Shown piece after piece: positions 44,213 through 56,180 of a DNA stretch of 64,000 nucleotides. This DNA is from Coenobita brevimanus. Its lineage: Eukaryota > Arthropoda > Malacostraca > Decapoda > Coenobitidae. The stretch spans positions 53,127,998-53,191,997 of the forward strand of contig CM064671.1 of NCBI GenBank assembly GCA_032717465.1. The letters run 5' to 3'. The stretch's first letter is position 1, and every line of letters begins with the position of its first letter. The notes beneath the pieces are model-generated. The model did no database searches. It worked only from the letters and a program-made list of their open reading frames with translations, and was not told the DNA's origin. The translations under genes and the position numbers were made by a program.

Positions 44213-44373
44213 GTCAACAGCCAGACGCCATAATCGCGAATGGAGAAACCGTTTGTCTTTGACTTAGGTGTTTTACGGGGAGGGGCACTAATCCTCTGCC
44301 AACCTACTTGTTGACACGTAGAGACACTTATGCGTTGGTTACAACCCAGCATTGGAAATGGTTTCCTGTCTTA
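44213..44373 (-). mobile_element. SINE copy related to the 5S-derived SINE
   Basis: On the minus strand it contains GTGTCAAC...GAGGATTAGTGCCCCTCCCC-GTAAAAC and GGCGTCTGGC, matching the body and tail of the SINE at 55690-55897. The 5S-like head is not clearly preserved, although a CCATTTCCAATGCTGGGTT segment near 44350 could be its decayed end. It ends in a decayed GATA-type tail. Confidence 0.65.
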
Positions 44374-44804
44374 CCAAAAACAATTTGGCTTGTCACTCAA
44401 TGAATAGCCACCTGATAAGGAAACAAGATTGATAAGAAGTGACAGGAAAGGTAGGAGAAATAAGAAGAGAGGAGGGCAGGCACAGAAAAAAAATGATAAA
44501 GGTGGAGGAAGAAGTCGGTAGCACTACATCAAATGAGTGGATGATGGGTGCCATAGCCCATGTTCGTTTGGGAACAGTAGTTTTAGGCATCAGAGGAGGT
44601 CAAAGCCCATATTTTGGTGGGATGCACCCCTCTTTTGCAACTTGTTTTTCTAAGAAACAATTTAAGAGGGTGAAGATAGGAATCTGAAAAATTGAGCCAT
44701 AGTTTAACATGCTACATCATGCATATTAAGTCATTTATCTCAGAATTAAAGATGTGGGTGCATGCAATAAGAAATAAGAAGAACACCACTAAAAATGATT
44801 CCCC

Positions 44805-44808
<4 letters not shown>
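44374..44808. other. Unassigned sequence
   Basis: An 82-codon frame (44439-44687) has no recognised motif. Nothing else seen. Confidence 0.35.
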
Positions 44809-44845
<37 letters not shown>

Positions 44846-44849
44846 TAAA

Positions 44850-44918
<69 letters not shown>
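44809..44918. repeat. (CA)n(TA)n compound microsatellite
   Basis: A CA run and a TA run separated by a few bases. The Tc1-like element ends against the TA run. Confidence 0.96.
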
Positions 44919-44921
<3 letters not shown>

Positions 44922-45930
44922 TCAGCACAACTCGACGTGACCCATCAAAACAAATTTATGTGGCATAACTAAAAGTCATCGCAGCAACCAAACACTTCTG
45001 TGTAATACATTTTCCATTTCTCTGAACACTTTTCATCAATCGTTTTACTTGTTGAAGAGGTAACCTCCGCTTCTTTGCACTTCCAAAAGACGATCTTGGA
45101 AATTGTCAGTGAGTTTCCTGGGAGTACTGAGGGAATAATAGCTCCATTTACGACAAGGGGCAACCTCCAAAATTGCATCTTTATACGTGCCTTCTTTTCT
45201 TAATTTGCCTTTGATGATTGTCCAGAGGTTCTCAATAGATGAATTATCAGGACTGTTCCTTGGGAAATCAGGAATCCATTCCACCTTACTTGTGCAAAGG
45301 CAGCTCTTGATGACTTTCACAGTATGACAGGGAGCCCCCTCCTGCTGCAACACATCTTTGTCAGTTGCCGCAAAGGGGCAGCCAAGTGGTCACCATAGAG
45401 GCGAAGATAAACGTCTTTGGTTATATTCTGGCCTTTTAGGAGTATAATAATTTCGGTTAGTCCAAAATAAGGGAAAGCTGTCCATACCATAAGGGAGGTA
45501 GGATGTTGGACAGTCTTTACTGTAAACTTTGAGTTGCAGAGAATCGACTCCCTACCACGCCACACCTGCTCCTTGGCGTCACTAACAAAAAAACCTCGAT
45601 TCATCGGTCCACAGGACTTCTCTCCAATTATCTATAGGCAATGAAGCATATTCTGCAAAACAACTCCGTTTTCATGCTGGACATTGGTAACAAGGGGCTT
45701 ATCCCGGTGGTCACCTGATTTTACACATGCTTTTCTTTGATGGTCTGAAGAGTTCATACACTTCCGTCTGGGAGTAGGATAGGGTTTTGTTCCTGCAGTT
45801 GTCTGGCAGCAAGGGGAGGGTTCTCGTCTACCTAACGCCTGATAACTGCTAGAGAGTGCTCAGAGATCTTGGGACTCCATCCCCAATGTTCGTGTGAGGA
45901 TACTTCTGATCCCCTCTACACCCCACCCTT
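44919..45930 (-). mobile_element. Tc1/mariner-like element with broken transposase
   Basis: The minus-strand transposase remains run from about 45930 to 45045. WREVLWTDESRFF (first catalytic Asp) is near 45590-45630, followed by VWRGRES and LMVWTAFPYFGLTEI. QQEGAPCHTVK near 45330-45355 shows Glu where the second Asp is usual, and NSPDNSSIENLW near 45220-45260 is the third acidic block. Frameshifts occur near 45340 and 45590. The 3' end near 44919 (CAGTCAGCACAACTCG) abuts a TA array, consistent with TA target choice. The matching terminal repeat on the other side was not found. Confidence 0.8.
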
Positions 45931-46046
45931 CACTCTGATATGCTTCACATCACTCTTTATCACTAGCGATATAAAACAACAAATGTGGTAATATAAACAA
46001 ATGGAAACTGGGGAATACAATAACTATTTTTGTTGACCACTCTTAA

Positions 46047-46806
46047 CCCGTCACGTCCCGAGCTATTTCACACCTTCGACACCCCGCAATCCCGAGGTAT
46101 GTTCAAATTTTTTTTTTTTGGCTAAAACCTCTGCTTTTGGTGAGAAACATCGAAAATTCATAGAGAAATCGCTCACCTGAGGTTTAAAATACTCGATCCA
46201 GGTAGCAGTACCTCCTCATCTTACTGGGTTTTCTAACAGCCTGGCACCAAAGAAAACGAGTTCTATGGGAGGGTAACTATTTCTCACCACTTATAAAAGG
46301 TATTTATTTATTTACTTGGTACGAATTTACATGTAGTACGAGAGTATATTGGTTTTCAAACAGTAATATAGGCATTATACTGTAAGCATTGTTTCACTCA
46401 CTAACTCATCACCATTCATGACCTTTTTTTACCACATTACCTGATCATCATTTTTGACTGTTTCTTCCTGTAATGCTATGTAAACTTTGTCCTCCACATT
46501 GTCATCAATTGGGGAATCACTCTGGCCCTGAATGTCTTTATTGGCCAGGTCACTGGTAACAGGTTCATTGCCGATACAATGGCGTGCAGGGGGGGGGAGG
46601 TTATGTGGTGTAAGGCATCGTCCCTGCTTGGCATCTTGTAGAGGAATAGAGGAAGGTGTCCCGTGTATACGTACAAAAAATCACGCGCAAAAATTGAAAA
46701 TTGTGCAAATTATGAACCTTGCAATTGCGCAATGTACCAGTACGTCGTCGGGACTGGCAAATGCAAAATGTTGCACCGTATCCATACGTCGACGGGACAC
46801 CTCGGA
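46047..46806. mobile_element. piggyBac-like TTAA element, family A, copy 2
   Basis: A 760-bp inverted copy of the element at 25735-26490, flanked by TTAA (46043-46046 and 46807-46810). The ends are CCCGTCACGTCCCG and, inverted, TCCGAGGTGTCCCG. Conserved over its whole length with the first copy, apart from point changes and small indels. Confidence 0.88.
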
Positions 46807-47085
46807 TTAAGTGAACACAAATCTGATACAGAACGAAATATATGAAATTTTTTATGAAAATAATTTTTGATAAAGTGAGATTATAACAGGATGGCTGATA
46901 TATAAAGTATTTAATTACCTAAAAAGCTTATACCTAAGAAGTTTCACATTGTCCAGCAACTAACTGATATGATGCTATAAGCATGAGATATACTTTACTT
47001 TGTATTCTGTTGTTGTCATACCATGTCAGAATATTTACTGAATACTAGTAAGTTCAATCAGAAAAAAAAAAAACAGTAGGCCTAC

Positions 47086-47306
47086 CCTAAGATAATGCTC
47101 ATTGGCCGAGTTCTTTTGCCAGATCATAATGATGTCAGGGTCGTCCAATACATCCCTCATATTCTGGTATCGCTGTGGGATGTGTCTGACAGCCAGGAGG
47201 GACATGAGGTTGCCGGCATAGCTCCGTGTCAGCACCAGCGTCGTCAGCATCCACACACCCACTACCACACGCTCCCACCACCAGGTATTGCGATTCATGA
47301 TAAGGT
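47086..47306 (-). CDS. Ionotropic receptor exon (channel core, M2-M3)
   Basis: A 221-bp exon preceded on the minus strand by AATTTTCAG and followed by GTAGG. Entered in phase 1, it encodes LIMNRNTWWWERVVVGVWML then TTLVLTRSYAGNLMSLLAV and RHIPQRYQNMRDVLDDPDI, ending ANEHYLR in phase 0. The segment SYAGNLMSLLAV corresponds to the conserved gating helix of ionotropic glutamate receptors and IRs. The R-x-I-P-Q-x-Y-x-x-x-R-D-V-L continuation is typical of arthropod IRs. It lies between the exons at 59513-59813 and 18982-19159 in transcription order. Confidence 0.88.
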
Positions 47307-47927
47307 CTGAAAATTCATAAAGATTTTATAAGAAGTAAATCCATTCTTTTTATTACCAATCTAAACAACAAACAAGACTCATTCTGATTATGATCATTAT
47401 CAGTTACATGAATGAACAAACCAGCTTCTTCGTAAGTGATGTGTTCTTGATGCTTTATCTCACAAACAGAGCTGATTACAACTGTAGTATGCCAAAGTTC
47501 AAAATTCTTCTTCATTAAAGCATTTACTTATGAAGTACGTCATGTTCTTCCATAAAACAGATATTCACCAAATATTCCATGTACTGTGCAACTGTCAGTC
47601 CGTTTACCAATAGTCTCAGTCAGTCATAATATACACTGCAAGTATGCAGAGATAATTTGCAAGAATGAATATACAATATCTTGAATATATATATATGTGC
47701 ATATACATTCAAAAACTCTAGTTACTTCGGCATCAGGTTAAGCCTTTCTATCTTTTCAGCTGCAAAATGGGAAGTTCTGTTATAATCTTCTGGGTATTTA
47801 TTGTGTGATTAGTGTCAAATACAGTCACTTCCAGATTTCTGTAAAGTTTGTCATGAATCAGTTTGATAAGATATAGTTCTGAATGAAATTACTTATCAAG
47901 TAATTCACTTGGTATTATTAAGAGCTT

Positions 47928-48225
47928 CACGACTATGAGCCGACAGGCAGAAGGATGTATGCCTAGCACCCTTCCAGCAAAATCCCACACACAGCAACTC
48001 TGGGAACTAAGGGGTTAAATGCCATAATCTATCAGTTTCTTTAACCTCTTTGTGCCCCGCGTCCCCAATATGGGACGGAACTGGGCATTTTCAAAATTTA
48101 ATAAAGAAGGGAACACCCGGGTAGGGATCTATGAGCTTCGCGACTATGAGCCGACAGGCTGAGGGCGGTAGACCTAGCACCCTTCCAGCAAAATCTCTCG
48201 CACAGCAACTCTGAAAACTAAGGGG
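47928..48225. mobile_element. Short TTAA-flanked MITE (family D) and a partial tandem copy
   Basis: 48045-48225 (181 bp) is flanked by TTAA (48041-48044, 48226-48229). The ends are CCTCTTTG and, inverted, CCCCTTAG. Its right part (GCGACTATGAGCCGACAGGC through AACTAAGGGG) is also present at 47928-48014, next to another TTAA (48015-48018), so a second partial copy lies in tandem. Confidence 0.7.
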
Positions 48226-48304
48226 TTAATGACATTAAAAAAAAAAAAAGTCACCGTTTACTTCTTCCCAGCAACAGACGAGATATTCCAGAAGTTCCTG
48301 GATC

Positions 48305-48307
<3 letters not shown>

Positions 48308-48361
<54 letters not shown>
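48308..48361. repeat. (TA)n microsatellite
   Basis: TA dinucleotide array of about 50 bp. Confidence 0.95.
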
Positions 48362-48759
48362 TTAGATATACACATTTATACATGGTAGCAATAGGTTGTG
48401 TCTGGATGCTGTCTTCCAAATCTTAGATAAAAGCAAAAAAAGGGGAAGAAATGTATTAACCTTTAAAATCTTCACCCTTATCACAGTCAAATAATAATTT
48501 AAAGGCTTCACATTTGTTAAAATGATAGTTCATAAGTTTAACATTGTATTATATACCTAAATCAAAACAATCCACTTCCAGCTCTGCAAGAACTCTCCTA
48601 AAACGAGAGGTATTCACCAACTCCTTAACAACACTCAGGGAATAGTCTCTTCCTTACATCACCAAGAATGGGATATTCAATCAGCAAGTGTCAAAGTCAA
48701 GGTGGCAATGCATTCCTCCAAACATGTACTCAAGGCTGGGGTGGGTTCCTGATTCTTAA

Positions 48760-50542
48760 TCCCTTAACCGCAGGGTGTCACTTTCATGATGCACGGGAGC
48801 AAGGGATCATTCTGTGGGGTGTCACTTTTGTGATTCTGTGTTATTTTGAATTTTCCTGGGCTTTCAAGTGGTGGTTTGTATCATCTGTCAGTACCACCAG
48901 TGGTCAGCTATACTCAGTTCTGATTTCACCTGTACTCCCATCCACTGTTGACAATTTAGCCATTTTTCTCCTGTCCTTGACTCCTCCCCTCCCTACCTCC
49001 CCTCCTTTACCCTCTCCTCCCATCTCACCAGCTGCGCTGCACTACACAAATGCTGGACGGATTTTTCCACTCATTTGATCCATTGAAATGTGCCCTTTGC
49101 CCTATTCTTATACAAAATAATATATAAAAGAAAACGAAATGATAATCGATATTGCCATATATCTGGAATGGGCTAATTATCACCTGGCAACACCTCACAT
49201 GCATTCATTCGCTAAGTTTCCCTGTTTATTTCCCCTTGAAATATGCCGTATAACCTGTTCTCATAATAAAAATATATATAAGAAAGGAAGGGAGAAACCT
49301 AAGTGCTATTTAGATTCACCTGGAACTACCTAATTTATAATGTATTGTCTAGATTTCCTGCCAATCATTGCATAGCGTATATATTAGCAGCTGTCACCAT
49401 GCTGACATTGGCAACCCTTCACTCCCCCAAGGCCACAGCATTCAGTTTACTGTAGTCTTTCAAGGTGAAACCATGTCAGATTTGCGTCTGTCCAATTCCG
49501 CCGCTTTTTAGCCCCATGCAAAGGGTCCTGTGACCTCTACCCCTACTAAACCTTGTGTGGAAAGGAGTAAAGGGCTAAGTGACTCTGCTGTGGAATGTGA
49601 ACTGGCTAATTTATCAATGATAATGATGGACAGTGACTATGATCTTTCTGGTGACTCTAAAACAGTGCAAGTGGAAATGTAAATAATGTGTAAATAATGT
49701 GTAAACAGCAAGTGAAAGCAATGAATGTAAATATAACTGGACAGTGGAAAATAGTTTTATAAGTTACTGCAAGTGACAGTGCATAACATAGTGTAAATAA
49801 AATAGAAATGTAAATAATGTAAATAAAATAGAGACCGTAATTAGAAATGTAAATAAGTAGTAATACAAGAACACGAGTATATATACTGTACTAGGAGTAA
49901 TGAAAGTGAAAGTTTTGCTCTAGCATGTATGAATACTGTGAGTAATGAAAGTGACAGCATCGCTCTCTACACTAGTATACAGAACGAGAAAGTGAATGCC
50001 TGGAGCGAAAATAAACTACTAGTACTGAAAGAAACTTGTAGATAAATATTGTATATATAAATAAGTGTAATAAAGTACTAGGAATATAAAGTGTGAGTGT
50101 GTTTATAAATAATAAATTACAGCTCCGCCTCAGAATACCATCGGTGAACCAGCACGGGAGGAAAGCTCGTATGCACTCGTAATTTACATTGCTTTCACAG
50201 TTTTTTTTTTTTGGAATATGGATTCAAAACTACTTGAAATTCATAGAATAGTGTTAGCAGTTATAATATCAGGCAGTGGTAACCATATTACGGGGTATCG
50301 GGAAGTGTAAAGTGGAGACTTCTTTACCCAACTTCAGATGTCTCCACAAGTCCTACGGTCGACAACGAAGGCTCGACAAACATCCCAGGGGAAAGCTGAA
50401 GGTATGTGCCATATGTATATATAATTTCAATATTCTAGGACTAATAACTGATTTTTGGCAAATAATTTTACAAAGTCAGCTGGAGCACGAATATCCTTCC
50501 AGGACGCGCAAGGAGCCCAAAAACATCCCAGCTGTGTAGGGG
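48760..50542. mobile_element. TTAA element, family B, copy 2
   Basis: A 1783-bp relative of the element at 27969-30048, in the same orientation. It is flanked by TTAA (48756-48759, 50543-50546), starts TCCCTTAACCGCAGGG and ends GTGTAGGGG. It has the internal segment once rather than duplicated. The 87-codon frame 50276-50539 matches that of copy 1 at most positions. Confidence 0.85.
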
Positions 50543-50546
50543 TTAA

Positions 50547-52696
50547 ACAGCACAAAACCGTACCAGCCAAGAAAGCATCAATGGATACTTAAATCAAACA
50601 TGAAATGACTATGAAATGTATATATTATGAGAATTAAGTTGCTCTAACGCAGTGCACAGGGGATGTTTCTTTACGACTGTAGGCTACTTATGACTAAATG
50701 GGGATTTTCGCGTTTTTTTCCACTATACACCAAATTAACGGAAGAATGCATCCAGCTGAAAAGAAAAATGTTCTTACTCTCTTACTACATGCATTTACCT
50801 GGCATTTTGGCCATGTTTAGCATATCTTCAAAAACAAAAACTTCAAGAATGGTTTTCTGACGAAAAAATTTGCATAATAATTGGATATATATCATCTATG
50901 GACCACAAATGCCTTCACTGAATTAAATTAAATTACATCAAAATTGTGTATTTACTGACACAAATAATTTGTTTTCTAACACTGCATACAGTTTTTATGG
51001 TTCTGTTTGTGGTTTCATCTCTAATTTCCTTCATGGTAACTTTGTAGGCGCTTTTGGAGACAGTGTTTTCGTACAACTATCAACAGTGGTCGTCCTAAGG
51101 TATTTCTCGTTTCACCAACTATCTCTTATTCATCAACGACTTCCAGAAATACATATCTAGGACTCTTCCCTTATACACAAAAAACTACTTTCTTCACTGT
51201 TCTGCTTCAGTTCATGACTCTTTATTGTTTGGGTCTGCTGCTGGGCTTTGACAGCCGTTTTGGATGGCCTCACTTCCCTGCCACCAGCCTGACTTTTTTT
51301 GCCATGATATATTTCCTTCTTCTAGCTCTTAATCCATTATAATATCTTTGGGATAAATAGTGTGAATATTTCCACATTTGTCAAAATCTCCTACTGTGAT
51401 GAAGGAAACTGTCACAGCTGAGATGGCGTTGATATTCAAGGCCACTTGTGGAGGCTGTGGTGGGATCAACACCCGTGGATGTTTGGACTGGAGGCAGGCC
51501 TGGCTATGTTGTACCCCCCAAGGCAGTACTGTATCCAGGGAATGGGCCATTGGTTCCAGGGAAGAGGGGGCGTTGATGGGATAGGGCTTCTGGCATTTGG
51601 CTGGAAGTCTGTCATAACAATTGAAAAGGGATATTCGCATTTTTATATATGTGTGTGCAAGTGATTCGGCTTGCACCGGTCTCTCTGTAATTATTCAGAC
51701 AGGAAAGGGTATGGAGTAGACATTTGGGAAACAGCCTTCACTAGCATAGGCAGATGAGTACAATGTCTCAAAAACAGTTCATAACATCTCTTCAACAAAT
51801 CCTGCAGCATTTTTTCTGTTACCCGTTTAATGATGTAGTTGACGACTTCTGGTGTCCCCTGCTTATTGTTCCTGAATCCCATTCAGATGGCCACATTGCC
51901 GCCATATATGCCTGTAAAGCACCACTTGGCTACTGCTTGTCGGCATGGTCAACAGTCTACTCATCCCTCAGGAAGAGTTAACCCTCACCTTCAGGTCACA
52001 AGAAATCATGTGATGATGGGCTGTAGTTCCAGCAGGTCAGGAAGCATGAGATAAATCACTGCTACACAATATTTTAAAGAGCGTACCTATAAGTATGGTG
52101 TCAAGTGGTATCTGGCATCTCATCTCAGTTAGTAGACTGTTTATCGGGTTGTGTCATTCACACCCATGCCTCTGTAGTGAGAAATTATAAAGTTTCATTG
52201 TCTGAGTCATTGTCTGCAACTCATCCACTCCCAACACCCCTTCCTCCCTACCAAAGTGCCCAAGGACGGGCTTACTGGTAACACCAAAGGGCGCGAATCA
52301 AATATGCTAGTCTCCCCTCTGTTGAGCCATAATTCATCAAAGGAGGAGGAAACGTATCACGTGAGAATAAGGCGCCAACGTGGCTCCCATCCTCTTGTAC
52401 GATGCCTTGCCACCCTTCCTTCCCTCCTCCCATACGGTGCCTTTCCTAGGTGAAACAGATGTCTGATTTTTGTTTTCCTACGTTTATGCACTCACAATGT
52501 AATAGTGTATGACAGAGGCATATGTAAATAGTTTACAATAGTGACATTAAAAAATTATGTGCACAGGTTATGTGCATGTAGCCGATGACGTGCGAAGACA
52601 GTAACAATGACATGAAATCCACGAAAATTACTTGACAAAATAAAGTGCTGCAGTGACATGATTGTATACATGTACGACAGTGACGTGTATATGTTA
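50547..52696. other. Unassigned intronic sequence
   Basis: Several frames of 60-75 codons but no recognised domain. The region 51378-52060 has somewhat longer open frames on both strands and could be an unrecognised transposon relic. Confidence 0.4.
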
Positions 52697-53061
52697 CAGG
52701 CAGACTGTGAAAACAATTCTTTTGTGAAATGCTTAGTCATTTCGTGAAGTGAGTGTAAACTGGGATGAATTAAATAGGGTTAATTCAGATAAGGATAATT
52801 TAGGCTGTGATTATGTTAGGCTAGGATAATCTAGGTTAAGTTTAGGTAAGGTTAGCCTAGGTTAGTTAGGTTAAGTTAATGTAGATGAACATTTAACTTA
52901 GCATTCCTCTATATTAACCTAACCTAACCAAATATTGCCACAATTAACCTAAACTTAACCTAGAATTATCCAGCCAAACCTAACTTAACCCACCCCAGTT
53001 TATACTCATTATACGAACTGACCAGACATTTCACACAATGACTGATTTCACAGTCTGCCAG
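52697..53061. mobile_element. Foldback element with telomere-like TTAGG/CCTAA arms
   Basis: A palindromic element. The left end CAGGCAGACTGTGAAA (52697) mirrors TTTCACAGTCTGCC (ending 53061). The arms continue with TTTCGTGAAGTGAGTGTAAACTGGG against its inverted partner. Inside, the left arm is rich in TTAGG-like units (52760-52880) and the right arm in CCTAA-like units (52910-53000). It resembles in design the shorter foldback at 31726-31936 but has different ends. Confidence 0.75.
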
Positions 53062-53314
53062 TAGCAAATATTTTTCGACAATGTCAAGTGTAGCCTATAT
53101 AGTATTTTCAAATACAAAAATCTTGAAAATTAAAGATTACTTGCAAATAGGTAAGTGATCGTTCAGTAATTAGCAGTGCCTTTTCATATGCTGTTTTCAT
53201 GGAGTAGGAAATGAAAGTATGAAAATTATAAAAAAAAAAAAATACGTGTTTAACGAAATAATAGCTAAGTGTCCTAAGTTATAATAATGAAATTCGATGA
53301 AATTCGTATACTCG

Positions 53315-53317
<3 letters not shown>

Positions 53318-53393
<76 letters not shown>

Positions 53394-53400
53394 TGTATAT
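53318..53400. repeat. (TA)n microsatellite
   Basis: A long TA dinucleotide array. Confidence 0.95.
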
Positions 53401-54174
53401 ATAGTATGAGGGGGATGTGTATGCAATTTACCATAGTGATATGTGTTTATAAGCGTGTAAATATGTGATTATAGAAAAGAAGACCATACATAGAAGTGGA
53501 TAAGTGATGTCATCAGTAATTAACGTGTGTAGAAAAAAAAAGCCCAATTTTATATTATTTTAATAAGCAAGATATAACAGTAAGATATATAGAGTAAGAT
53601 ATATACAGTATAAAGAAGGATATGAGTTTAGCACAGTCAGGAATTAGCTCAGTAAATTATAATAATGAAATACCTTAAAGGGAAAAACAAAAACCGAATT
53701 GGTTTGGGACCTGTGGCGAGGCTCTTGTTTCAAACAGTTGGTGCTAAAAGTAACTATCAGCAATTTTTACTATGTTGCAGCTAGATGATGCCACAATAGG
53801 TATCAGCTGAACGCTAGTTTGGATTCTCCACGTTAAATAATCTTATTTGGGGCCAGGGACTTAGCAAGAAAGTTCATAATGGGGGGAGGGGAGAAAGATG
53901 TCTATAGATTCTTGAAAAGGTGGTGGGAGGTGAGGAAAGCGAGCCTCTGCAGCTGGGGGGTCTTGGGGGGGTGCTGTGAGCCCCCCCCCCAGGAAAATCT
54001 GTGAAAATTAAGTACTTTTATAGGCTTTTTGAGGCCTATGAAGGTATGTATTGGAATATTTAGATGACAAAAAATAGAGCAAGAAAATGATTTGGCTGAA
54101 AAAAGAAGCTTTTTTAATTATCCTTATAAAATAAAAGAACAATAATGCATCTGAGAGTCTCATCATAATCTTTC

Positions 54175-54176
<2 letters not shown>

Positions 54177-54238
<62 letters not shown>
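54177..54238. repeat. (TA)n microsatellite
   Basis: TA dinucleotide array of about 60 bp. Confidence 0.95.
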
Positions 54239-54242
<4 letters not shown>

Positions 54243-54877
54243 CTCTCATCTTATCAGCCGTTTGAGTGTCAACTGCAGGACCGTTTTATTCCTACCGAAG
54301 TCGGGACGATACAGCCAATGTATACGTAGTGGCTTAGGCTGTCTAGTAGAGATTGTATGTAGGGTGAGAAGTGCTTGTAAGTGTAATTGTTGTGTTGGAA
54401 TGGCTTTGGATGTGTGTGTAGTCTGTGAACCAAGTGTAATCGGCCCGAGCAAGCCGACTGGGTGCAAGTATACTTTATAGTATGCGACACTGGTTCAACC
54501 ACAGCACCCCTTGTATCCGCCAGTGCGGTACGTGGCCAGAAGAACACTCCCAAAGTTTACTACCCTGGTGGAGCGCGAACCCTCGTTCTTCAGTGAACGA
54601 AAACGCAAACTTTACCACTGTACCACAGAGGCTCCATATAGATAGATAGATAGATAGACATGAGGTGATTTATTGATTGATTCATTCATTCATTCATTTT
54701 TAAAGATTTTTTTATTTTTTTTGCCCCATACAATTTGAAGACCCTCAAGAGGGGGGGGGGGAGCCGCCTCCTCTGCCTCCTGCTCCTTCGTTACACCCCT
54801 GTCTGAGGCCACTTTTGTCTCAATAGGCTTAAATTAAGCTCTTTTACTTAACTTGTCGCCAGATGGCGCCAACTTAG

Positions 54878-55268
54878 GTGTCATCTGATGGCAGATTTAG
54901 CTTCTCAATGCCAGATAACCATATATGGTACCACTTTTATATCTCCAAAGGCCTCCTTTTAAGAAATTCGTCAGAAGCAGAAGAAGAAGAAGAAGAACAT
55001 TGGCCTGTCATTGACCTGTTGACTACCGCCGCACTTAGAAACGATGATTTTAGGAAAAGGATGAGTTTCATCCCGGGATTATTTATTCGTAAGATTATTA
55101 CCCCCTGCACACCATCGGCAACAATATCACTCTGAGATGGCTAGAAAACGAGCGAACTGGCAAGCCCCACATGTATCTTACAAGGAAGATTATTTTTACG
55201 ATGTACTAAAAAAATATGACACAAACAACAATGGAAATACAGGCAGGTACCATGGAAGTTGTTGGTAA
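54878..55268 (+). other. Two adjacent unidentified reading frames
   Basis: The frame 54878-55135 (85 codons) reads FSMPDNHIWYHFYISKGLLL, an Glu-rich run (SSEAEEEEEEHWPVIDLL) and RMSFIPGLFIRKI. It stops with TGA, and an ATG follows at once (55136). The next frame, 55136-55267 (43 codons), reads RANWQAPHVSYKEDYFYDVL and KKYDTNNNGNTGRYHG. The tight spacing and well-formed amino-acid composition suggest small genes of a virus-like or Polinton-like element. No family was recognised, and chance open frames are possible. Confidence 0.35.
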
Positions 55269-55689
55269 CCTAGACTATGCCATTGTGCATTCATATAGAC
55301 ACAGAAGTACACTTGAAACATTGTGTACCAATTCCTGAAAACACATGGGAACCCTCCTCATACATAGTTCGTATGATATATCAGAGTATGGGCGTGTTGT
55401 GTTTGACCTCACAGGTGGTGCCGGAAACCTTTGCAAACATATCATAATTATCACGTTTACAGTCACTGGTGGTTGTTTATGAATAAAGCATTTTATGACT
55501 ATTGCAAATATTTGCCCAGGGTCCAAGAACTCACGTGTAATACACTAAGTATATATTTGTACCTATATATCACAGTTTATATGATTTATATCACCGTTTC
55601 TTTGGGTTGCTGCTGTATGACTTCATCGATTGCTACATAGCAGATCCTGACATGACATGGTTACCATCATACTCATAGTCCTTTAAGCA

Positions 55690-55897
55690 TTTTGTGTAAG
55701 CAACGTTGGGTCTGGTTAGTACTTGGATGGGTGACCGCCTGGGAACAGCAGATGCTGTTGGCATAACGTTCTCCCTACGTGTCAAGTGGGGTTGGTGGAG
55801 GATTAGTGCCCCTCCCTGTAAAACAATTAACTCTAAGCCCTTGGCCACCCCGTTTGGGATACATGGCGTCTGGCAATGAATGAATGAATGAATGAAT
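55690..55897 (+). mobile_element. 5S rRNA-derived SINE (SINE3-type) with LINE-derived tail
   Basis: 55698-55763 corresponds to the 3' half of 5S rRNA (GGTTAGTACTTGGATGGGTGACC is split as GTTAGTACTTGGATGGGTG and ACCGCCTGGGAA in the sequence), including the box C promoter region. A body of about 90 bp follows. The tail TTGGCCACCCCGTTTGGGAT...GGCGTCTGGCAATGAA ends in (TGAA)n. This tail matches the 3' end of LINE family 2 (603-640: TGGCCACCCTGTACAGGATT...GGCGTCTGGCAATAGA). The SINE thus appears to borrow the 3' end of a LINE seen in this window. The 5' half of 5S was not recognised, so the copy is truncated or diverged. Confidence 0.85.
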
Positions 55898-55984
55898 ATA
55901 ATATTTGTATACATGTAAAATAATTAATACATAACTGCAGACCCTTTGAAGTCGAGGTAAAGGATAACTAACAGATAGGTATAT

Positions 55985-56180
55985 GTGAAGCTACAGAACG
56001 TGAGAAAAATTTTTTGGCCTATCTGATGAAGCCAGGGTTCCATGGGCCTGAATGATGAGTGAATGGAAGCGTGGCCCATTGAATTGGGCAAAGTTAGGCT
56101 CTCTGGACGTTGCTACTCCTCACCCTGTTCTTGGATGGGAAAGAAGGTCCGGATGATGTTGATAATGATGTCTTCGACGC
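55985..56180 (+). mobile_element. 3' UTR fragment of RTE-like LINE (family 1)
   Basis: Matches the 3' UTR at about 10995-11183: GTGAAGCTACAGAACGTG, GAATGATGAGTGAATGGAAG, GCGTGGCCCATTG and GGTCCGGATGATG, with the GATGAT-like tail. No coding part remains. Confidence 0.85.

Larger units (their letters stand above)
19160..47085 (-). other. Inferred 27.9-kb intron of the IR gene
   Basis: The interval between two phase-compatible IR exons. It contains the whole Polinton-like element, the mitochondrial insertion, the Penelope-like element and other transposons. The inference assumes the exons belong to one gene. Confidence 0.65.
53062..54860. other. Unassigned sequence with TA microsatellites
   Basis: Contains TA arrays (about 53318-53400 and 54177-54238), G-rich homopolymers near 53881-53990 and a (GATA)n run at about 54640-54657. 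No gene was recognised. Confidence 0.45.
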
